The notes below the pieces were generated by a model. That model worked only from the letters and a program-made list of their open reading frames with translations, searched no databases and was not told the DNA's origin. A DNA stretch of 8,764 bases from Planctomycetota bacterium (GTDB lineage: Bacteria; Planctomycetota; UBA1135; UBA2386), in NCBI GenBank assembly GCA_020425885.1, contig JAGQRA010000459.1:1-8764 (forward strand), in the 5' to 3' direction. Both the position numbers and the translations under genes were made by a program. Every line of letters begins with the position of its first letter. The first letter of the stretch is position 1. Positions 1-5,059 of this stretch are shown in pieces.

Positions 1-2280
1 GGTCGGCAGCGTCACCGTTGCCGTCCACAGTCCGCGTCCCAACGTCGCCAGCACCAGCTGCCGCGGCATCGCGCCATGCATGAACGTGATCTCCTCGCCG
101 ACGACGTTCGCCGGGCCATCGTTGCTCGCCGACCAGTGCGCGCCGCCGTCGTCGCTGGCGAAGACGCCGACCTCGGTCGCCGCGTAGAGCGCCGCCGAAT
201 CATCGGGGTGAACGGCCATGCCGTAGATCGGCGCCGGCGGCAGCGCGGTCGGCGCCGTTCCCGTCACCGCCTGCCACGTCGCGCCGGCGTCCGTCGAACG
301 CCACAGGTTGTCCGCCGCGAAGCCGCCGAAACAGGCGTAGACCACGAGGTCGTTGCTCGGATCGACGATCAGGCGGGTCAGCACGCGGTTCGGCAGTGGG
401 TCGGCGGCGGCGTTGTCGTCGATCGCGGTCCACGTTGGCGATGCGGCGGTGCCGTTGACGGTGCGATAGAGCCGGCCGTCGTTGTGACCGACGAAGATGC
501 GGTCGGCCACTCCCGGCGTGATCGCGATCGAGGCGATCAGGCTGCCGACGTTCGGCTTGATGCTGGTCCAGGTCGCACCGCCGCGGGCGTTGCTCGTGCG
601 CCACAGGCTGCGACCACCGGCGTAGAGGCGCTGCGGGTCGTTGGGATCGAGGCGCAGCGGTGAGATGAAGTTCGAGTTGCCGGAGCCGGTGTCGCCGAGG
701 CCCGACGTGATCGTGGTCGCCGAGCTGCCGCCGTTGGCCGAGCGGTGGACGCCGAGCCATTGGTACTCACCGTAGGTGTACTGCGGGTTGATCGGGTCGA
801 TCTGCACCTGGCCGCCGTCGCCGCCGTAGACGAGGTTCGCGATCGGACTGGCGCCGCTCACGCGCAGGGTGCCGTTGTCCTGCGTGCCACCGATGAGGAC
901 GTTGCCGGTGGCGTGACCGGCGGCGGCGTAGAACTGCGTCGAGCGCATGGTCGCGTCGAGGTCGCGCCAGCCCGAAAAGCTGCCGGCGACGGCGATGTCG
1001 TCGGCGACATGAATGCCGCCGTCGGTGCCGATGTAGACGCGGCGGTTGGTCGCGCCGTCGTAGCCCGGATCGGCGACGATCGCGTGCACGTCGGGGTGGG
1101 GATCGACCGTCATGATGTAGCCGTTGGAGATCTGCGCGAACGTCTGCCCGCCGTTGGTGCTGCGCTTGACCTGCAGGGCGCCGACGACGAGGTGATTGCT
1201 GTCGGTCGGGTCGACCCAGAGGCTGTTGTAGTAGTAGATCGTGCCGAGGTTGGTGCTGGCCTGGGTGCGTTGCGTCCAGTTCACGCCGCCGTCGGTCGAA
1301 CGGAAGACCTTGCCGCCGTTGGCGCCGGTCGAGGCATAGACCATGCCCGGGCTCGACTTCGCGTAGCACAGCTCGATGCGCGACGACTCGCCGGTGACGC
1401 TGGTCAGGCCCGACACGGCCGGTTGCCAGGTGAGCCCGGCGTCCTGCGAGGTGATCACGCCGTGGCTGGCGACGCTGCCCGGCGCCAGATGCGCCACTGC
1501 GCGCGTGCCGTCGTTGGGGTCGAACAGCACCTGCCACGAGAACGGATCGACGACGAGACCGTTGCTGACGTCGGTCCAGGTCTGGCCGCCGTCGGTCGAG
1601 CGCGCGATGCCGCCGGGTCGGCGCGAGGCGAGCAGCACGTTCGAGTTCAGCGGCGAGATGGCGATGCGCGTCGTATGCTGCCAGCCGGCGGTGTTCGCGA
1701 GCTGGGTCCAGGTGACGCCGCCGTCGGTGCTCTTCATGACGCCGGCGCCGCGCACGAAGTGCGACACGCTGCGTTGCAGGTGGGCGAGCGAGTAGAAGCC
1801 CTCGCCGGTGCCGACGTAGATCACATCGGGGTGCTGCGGATCGAGCGCGACGCAACCGACCGAGAGGTTGCTCCACCAGTCGTCGACGAGCGTCCAGCTG
1901 GCGCCGGCGTTGTCGCTGCGCCACAGCCCGCCGCTGACGGCGCCGACCCAGATGCGCTGGCTGTTGGTCGGATCGATGGCGATCGAGCGCGCGCGACCGG
2001 CGACGTTGTCGGGGCCGCGCTGGGTCCAGGCCAGCGGGCTGATGCCGCCGGCCTCGGGCAACGCCGCCGCCGCGGCGACCGTGCGCTCGCGGGCCTCGGC
2101 GGCGAGCTGCCACGCGCGCGGCGGAATCGTGCCGTTCTCGTCGAGGTAGCGTTGCTTGCGCCAGAGGGCCGCGCCGTCCGGATACTCGGGCTGTTCGCGC
2201 ATCTCCTCGGCCGGTCGTGGAGCGCTGCAGGCGGCGAGCAGCAGGGCGCAGAGAACGGGAAGGCGCGGTGGGTGTGGCAT
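1..2280 (-). CDS. Lipoprotein with BNR/Asp-box (sortilin-like) beta-propeller repeats, C-terminus outside window
   Basis: One frame stays open for 760 codons from ATG (2280-2278) to the left edge, so the C-terminus is missing. Residues 1-18 form a short lipoprotein signal ending in the lipobox LAAC, predicting lipid attachment at Cys18. Residues 85-100 carry a GPDNVAGRARSIAIDP opening typical of BNR/WD40-like secreted proteins. Asp boxes of the S-x-D-x-G-x-T-W type occur near residues 121 (RSDNAGASWT), 183 (KSTDGGVTWT), 227, 278, 327 and 661, with degenerate copies near 373, 513, 562 and 709. GTGEGFYS (158), GTQDNGT (465) and GGDGG (486) are further propeller-family landmarks, and ATLGRGLW (745) resembles the closing blade, so the end may be near. 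This predicts one or two multi-bladed propellers outside the cytoplasm, binding glycan or protein. GH74 xyloglucanases and sialidases share the fold, but I see no catalytic set that supports enzyme activity. The family call is secure; the substrate is unknown. Confidence 0.9.
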   Translation of the reverse strand, partial: MPHPPRLPVLCALLLAACSAPRPAEEMREQPEYPDGAALWRKQRYLDENGTIPPRAWQLAAEARERTVAAAAALPEAGGISPLAWTQRGPDNVAGRARSIAIDPTNSQRIWVGAVSGGLWRSDNAGASWTLVDDWWSNLSVGCVALDPQHPDVIYVGTGEGFYSLAHLQRSVSHFVRGAGVMKSTDGGVTWTQLANTAGWQHTTRIAISPLNSNVLLASRRPGGIARSTDGGQTWTDVSNGLVVDPFSWQVLFDPNDGTRAVAHLAPGSVASHGVITSQDAGLTWQPAVSGLTSVTGESSRIELCYAKSSPGMVYASTGANGGKVFRSTDGGVNWTQRTQASTNLGTIYYYNSLWVDPTDSNHLVVGALQVKRSTNGGQTFAQISNGYIMTVDPHPDVHAIVADPGYDGATNRRVYIGTDGGIHVADDIAVAGSFSGWRDLDATMRSTQFYAAAGHATGNVLIGGTQDNGTLRVSGASPIANLVYGGDGGQVQIDPINPQYTYGEYQWLGVHRSANGGSSATTITSGLGDTGSGNSNFISPLRLDPNDPQRLYAGGRSLWRTSNARGGATWTSIKPNVGSLIASIAITPGVADRIFVGHNDGRLYRTVNGTAASPTWTAIDDNAAADPLPNRVLTRLIVDPSNDLVVYACFGGFAADNLWRSTDAGATWQAVTGTAPTALPPAPIYGMAVHPDDSAALYAATEVGVFASDDGGAHWSASNDGPANVVGEEITFMHGAMPRQLVLATLGRGLWTATVTLPT

Positions 2281-2375
2281 GGTTGGTCGGCAGGCGGAGC
2301 GTGGGGCGGGGCACACTCTAGCGGAACGGTCGATTCCGAGCGGAGTCTGGCCCTTCCGCTACGATCTCGGCGCCA
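2281..2375. promoter_or_regulatory. Divergent intergenic region between propeller lipoprotein and beta-helix protein
   Basis: This 95-bp spacer separates two divergent start codons and must hold both 5' signals. A small inverted repeat, CGGAA (2322-2326) and TTCCG (2334-2338) with a 7-nt gap, lies near its middle. TACGAT at 2360-2365 is a possible -10 element for the plus-strand gene, but no matching -35 element is visible at the usual spacing. No strong Shine-Dalgarno sequence precedes either start. The promoter assignment rests mainly on gene orientation. Confidence 0.35.
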
Positions 2376-3608
2376 ATGAAGATCACCGCCATCGTCCGTT
2401 CGTTCGCCATTCGGTCCGCTGCCTTGCTCGCCATCACGGCCGGCACTGCGCTCGTCGCCCAGAATCGGATCCTCGTGCCGGCCCAGTTCGCCCAGATCGG
2501 CGCGGCGGTGCAGGCAGCGACGCCGGGCACCGTCATCGAAGTGACCTGGCAAGCGCAGCACTATCCGCCGTTCGTCGTCGATCGCGAGGTGACCATCGTC
2601 GGCCATGCCGGCGAGCAGATGGCGCCGATGGTCGCCGTGCCGCCGGGCGGCGTCGGCATCGACGTGCAGTTGGCGCCCGGTGAACGCGCGGTTATCTCGC
2701 GCATCGACGTGATGCCGGCGACCGGTGCGATGTTGACGACCGGGGCGCGCGTCACCGGCGGCGTCGTCAGCTTCGAAGATTGTCGCATCCGCGGCGGCCT
2801 CGACCCTTCGGCCGCTGCCGGTCTGGCGGCCGTGCAGGTGACCGACGCCGAGCTCCGCGTCGCGTTCTGCCGCTTCGAGGGCAACGGCGGCACGGCCGGG
2901 CTGCGGGCGTCGCGGTCGCACGTGTCGACGACGAAGAGTCGCTTCTTCGGCGGTACGGTGCCGGCCGGTAAGGGGGCCCTGTTCGATGACTCGACGCTGC
3001 ACGCGACCGGGGCGTGGTTTCTCGGCGGCGAGGACTTCGTCAATGGTCCCGGCGCGACGGCGCTCTGGCTGCAAGGCAATTCGCGAGCCTGGCTCGTCGA
3101 CAGCACCGCGAGCGGGGGTATGGGCATCCCTGGCGGCATCGGTCTCGTCAACAACGGCACGGCGCCGGTCGAGCATCTCGGCTGCGGCTTCGCCGGCGGT
3201 CGCGACCTCAGCAGCAACACCTTGGTGGCGGCGACGAGCGGGCCGATGACGCCGAACGCCGCTCTGCTCGCGTTGTACTGGAGCGAGCCACCGTATCGTC
3301 GCGGCACCCTGCAGCCGGGGCAGCCCTGGTCGGTGAGCGTGGTCGGCCAGCCGAACAGCTTCGCGATGCTCGCCCTCGCGCTACGCTCCGGCGCGGCGCT
3401 GGCGGCCTGGACGCGCCAACCGGCGTTGCCCGTGCAGGACATCGCCGTCGCCATTCCGCTCATCACCGCCGCGAACGGTTGGGCGACTTACTACTCCAAC
3501 GTGCCTGCGGTGCCCGCCCTGATCGGCACCGGCCTCTGGGCGCAAGCCGTCAGCGGTCCGTCGCTGCCGTTGGAAGCGACGCCGGTGTCGGGCGTGTTCG
3601 TTCGGTAG
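2376..3608 (+). CDS. Secreted parallel beta-helix (pectin-lyase-like) protein with C-terminal beta module
   Basis: This complete 410-residue protein has a Sec-type signal peptide: a basic start (MK, R8, R13), a hydrophobic core at about 14-28, and likely cleavage near Ala28. Residues 32-80 read as an entry to a right-handed beta-helix: an AAVQAATPGTVIEV stretch, then YPPFVVDREVTIVG, matching the usual 'pG.Y.pf.v...vtIvG' layout. Residues 100-280 alternate short hydrophobic strands with Gly/Asn/Asp turns, as in helix coils (for example FEDCRIRGG and VAFCRFEGNGG). No catalytic residues of pectate lyases are recognisable, so a binding or structural role is more likely than an enzyme. Residues about 295-410 form a separate beta-rich domain containing WSVSVVGQPNSFAMLALAL and LIGTGLWAQAVSGP, resembling the ends of two other proteins here. 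The ATG at 2376 is chosen because it starts the signal peptide directly. The helix call is from pattern only. Confidence 0.85.
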   Translation: MKITAIVRSFAIRSAALLAITAGTALVAQNRILVPAQFAQIGAAVQAATPGTVIEVTWQAQHYPPFVVDREVTIVGHAGEQMAPMVAVPPGGVGIDVQLAPGERAVISRIDVMPATGAMLTTGARVTGGVVSFEDCRIRGGLDPSAAAGLAAVQVTDAELRVAFCRFEGNGGTAGLRASRSHVSTTKSRFFGGTVPAGKGALFDDSTLHATGAWFLGGEDFVNGPGATALWLQGNSRAWLVDSTASGGMGIPGGIGLVNNGTAPVEHLGCGFAGGRDLSSNTLVAATSGPMTPNAALLALYWSEPPYRRGTLQPGQPWSVSVVGQPNSFAMLALALRSGAALAAWTRQPALPVQDIAVAIPLITAANGWATYYSNVPAVPALIGTGLWAQAVSGPSLPLEATPVSGVFVR

Positions 3609-3715
3609 CGACTGCCGCGAGGTGGTTCCGGCGCGGTCGCCTTCACGCCGCGCGAGGAATGGCACAAGGCGTTCCGCTTCTTCGCCTCTACAAGTGACAA
3701 GCGAGGCTCTGCCCC

Positions 3716-4126
3716 GTGGACTGGATCACCGACCACATCGCCATCGGCAACTACCTGGAGGCACAGGACCGCGACCTGCTCGGGCGCGAGCGCATCCGCT
3801 CCATCCTTGGCCTCGATGGCAAGCTGCGCGGAGTCGAACCGGGCAGCTTCGGCGTCGATCGACTGAGGGTCTTCGACCTCATCGATGGGCCCGGCAACGA
3901 CCCGCGGGTCTTCCAGCTGGCCGTCGACTGCGTGCGCAAGTTCGTGCGCGATGCGGCCCCTCTGCTCGTACATTGCCACGCCGGACGCAGTCGGTCGATC
4001 GTCGTGGTCGCAGGTTACTTCGTCGCCCATCTGCGTTCGACGCGCGACGATGCGCTCGCGCGGGTCACCTCGAAACGCGAGGCGAACATCACCGCTGGCC
4101 TCGCCTCCATGCTCGAGACTCTCTGA
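3716..4126 (+). CDS. Dual-specificity protein phosphatase (Cys-based)
   Basis: This 136-residue cytoplasmic protein is a minimal dual-specificity phosphatase, which hydrolyses phosphotyrosine and/or phosphoserine/threonine through a cysteinyl-phosphate intermediate. The P-loop VHCHAGRSRS is intact: nucleophile Cys87, phosphate-binding Arg93, and Ser94 after it. The general acid is expected about 30 residues upstream, and Asp57 or Asp54 in FDLIDGPGND fits. The N-terminus (ITDHIAIGNYLEA) matches the family's 'I.p.lylG...A' entry, and the tail R-x-x-I-T-x-G-L-x-x-M-L matches the final helix. The length is near that of the bare catalytic domain and there is no signal peptide or membrane segment. 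The start is GTG at 3716, with a weak GAGG at 3703-3706; no better start lies at the family N-terminus. The preceding gene ends 107 bp upstream. Substrate unknown: a phosphoprotein is likeliest, but some members act on RNA or phosphoinositides. Confidence 0.88.
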   Translation: MDWITDHIAIGNYLEAQDRDLLGRERIRSILGLDGKLRGVEPGSFGVDRLRVFDLIDGPGNDPRVFQLAVDCVRKFVRDAAPLLVHCHAGRSRSIVVVAGYFVAHLRSTRDDALARVTSKREANITAGLASMLETL

Positions 4127-4174
4127 GAACGTCGGCACCGTGCCAGGACAAGAACCGACACTTCCGTGCCGGCC

Positions 4175-4204
4175 AGCACCTGACGGCGCCAGCCGTCAGG
4201 TGCT
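4175..4204 (+). terminator. Perfect 13-bp hairpin downstream of the phosphatase gene
   Basis: AGCACCTGACGGC (4175-4187) is followed by loop GCCA (4188-4191) and the exact reverse complement (4192-4204). It lies 48 bp after the phosphatase stop and ends 57 bp before the next start. No T-run follows, so this is not a canonical Rho-independent terminator. It could be a U-less terminator, an mRNA-stabilising stem, or a protein-binding or mobile repeat. Confidence 0.5.
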
Positions 4205-4261
4205 CGCCGAGTTCGGGGCGACGAGGACGGTGGTGATGGTCGGGCGCGGTGGGGTCGTGGA

Positions 4262-4969
4262 GTGGACGACACTGGATCGGTTGCTGCCCGAGCCGTTCAC
4301 GTCTTCGCCGCGGCATCGGAGTTCGCCAACGCCTACTCGAACCGCGACGTCACGATGTACCGCCTGACGTCGACCGGCGGGCTCGACTGGTGCACGAACT
4401 TCGGCGGCAACGGCGACGAGCTGCTCGTCGACCTGTCGGTCGCCGACAACGGCTACTTTGCCATCGCGGGTCAGGTGGCCGCCAGCAACTGGCCGAGTTC
4501 GGTCAACGGGCTGCCGCCGGCCTTCGCCGACACCGACGCCTTCGTCGTCACCTTCGATCCGCGCTCGCTCCCCGCCTACGGGACGGGGACGCCGGGCTCG
4601 GGCACCTACGTGCCGGTGCTCGCCGGCGGCGGGCCGACGTCGCCGGGCACGTCGCCGATGATGCAGATCCACGACGGGCTCGCGCAGGCGGTCGGCGTGC
4701 TCGGCGCAGGACTCGGTCGCACCAACTTCCCGGCCTTCGGCGGCGCCATCCTGACCAATGCCTTGGCGCTGCAGGTGCTCGTGCTGAACGGCAACGCCTC
4801 GGCACCGGTCTACGCCGTTCGCGGCGGCGGCTATCTGCACACGAGCTTCCCGATACCCAACCAGCCGGGGCTGCATGGGGTCGCGATCGACTGGCAGGCC
4901 GCCTTCCTGGATCCGCTGGCGATCGGCGGCGTGTCGCTGACCAATGCCATCGAACTCGTCATCCAGTGA
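4262..4969 (+). CDS. SBBP-like beta-propeller fragment with C-terminal beta module (probably 5'-truncated)
   Basis: This 235-residue frame starts at GTG 4262. Residues 29-100 look like one SBBP (seven-bladed bacterial propeller) repeat: DVTMYRLTSTGGLDW, FGGNGDELLVDLSVADNGYFAIAG, then DTDAFVVTFDP, matching the usual 'DafvakLd..G...w...fGG...D......d..Gn.y..G' pattern. Residues 10-28 (FAAASEFANAYSNRD) look like the tail of an earlier repeat. Residues 105-235 begin at YGTGTPGSGTYVPVL and form a beta-rich module whose end (HGVAIDWQAAFLDP) resembles two other proteins in the window. Proteins of this kind are normally exported and carry many repeats, but here there is no signal peptide, and the frame closes upstream at TGA 4181-4183. 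The codons between that stop and 4262 give Arg/Gly-rich sequence unlike a propeller. I infer the 3' remnant of a longer gene, possibly a pseudogene; a short functional protein cannot be excluded. It is convergent with the RCC1 gene. Confidence 0.65.
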   Translation: MDDTGSVAARAVHVFAAASEFANAYSNRDVTMYRLTSTGGLDWCTNFGGNGDELLVDLSVADNGYFAIAGQVAASNWPSSVNGLPPAFADTDAFVVTFDPRSLPAYGTGTPGSGTYVPVLAGGGPTSPGTSPMMQIHDGLAQAVGVLGAGLGRTNFPAFGGAILTNALALQVLVLNGNASAPVYAVRGGGYLHTSFPIPNQPGLHGVAIDWQAAFLDPLAIGGVSLTNAIELVIQ

Positions 4970-4976
4970 AGGTGGG

Positions 4977-5028
4977 GAGCAAGCGAGCAGCGAGCGGACC
5001 GGGGGCTGCGCGGCCGGGTGACTTGCTC
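4977..5028. terminator. Possible bidirectional terminator stem between convergent genes
   Basis: GAGCAAG (4977-4983) pairs with CTTGCTC (5022-5028), and inside them GCAGC (4987-4991) pairs with GCTGC (5005-5009). The structure sits in the 90-bp gap where the SBBP-like and RCC1 genes converge, where a shared terminator is expected. The stem is interrupted and asymmetric, and there is no T-tract on either side, so the call is weak. Confidence 0.25.
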
Positions 5029-5059
5029 ACGTGACCCAGTCGTTGCGGTGAGCCTCGCG

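Noticed and set aside
767..2314. Minus-strand open frame (515 codons) overlapping the lipoprotein in another frame
   Set aside because: Extremely Arg-rich translation without motifs; it is a frame-shifted shadow of the true frame starting at 2280.
745..2379. Long plus-strand open frame (544 codons) opposite the propeller lipoprotein
   Set aside because: Its translation is Ala/Val/Arg/Asp-rich with no domain or repeat logic, and it is antisense to a frame with clear Asp boxes and a lipobox. High GC suppresses stops in the mirror frame.
1821..3176. Minus-strand open frame spanning the divergent spacer and the beta-helix gene
   Set aside because: It would read through both divergent 5' regions and is Arg/Asp-rich without any recognisable domain.
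3491..4138. Minus-strand open frame (215 codons) opposite the phosphatase
   Set aside because: Acidic, motif-free translation mirroring the phosphatase gene, whose HCxxGxxR loop is unmistakable on the plus strand.
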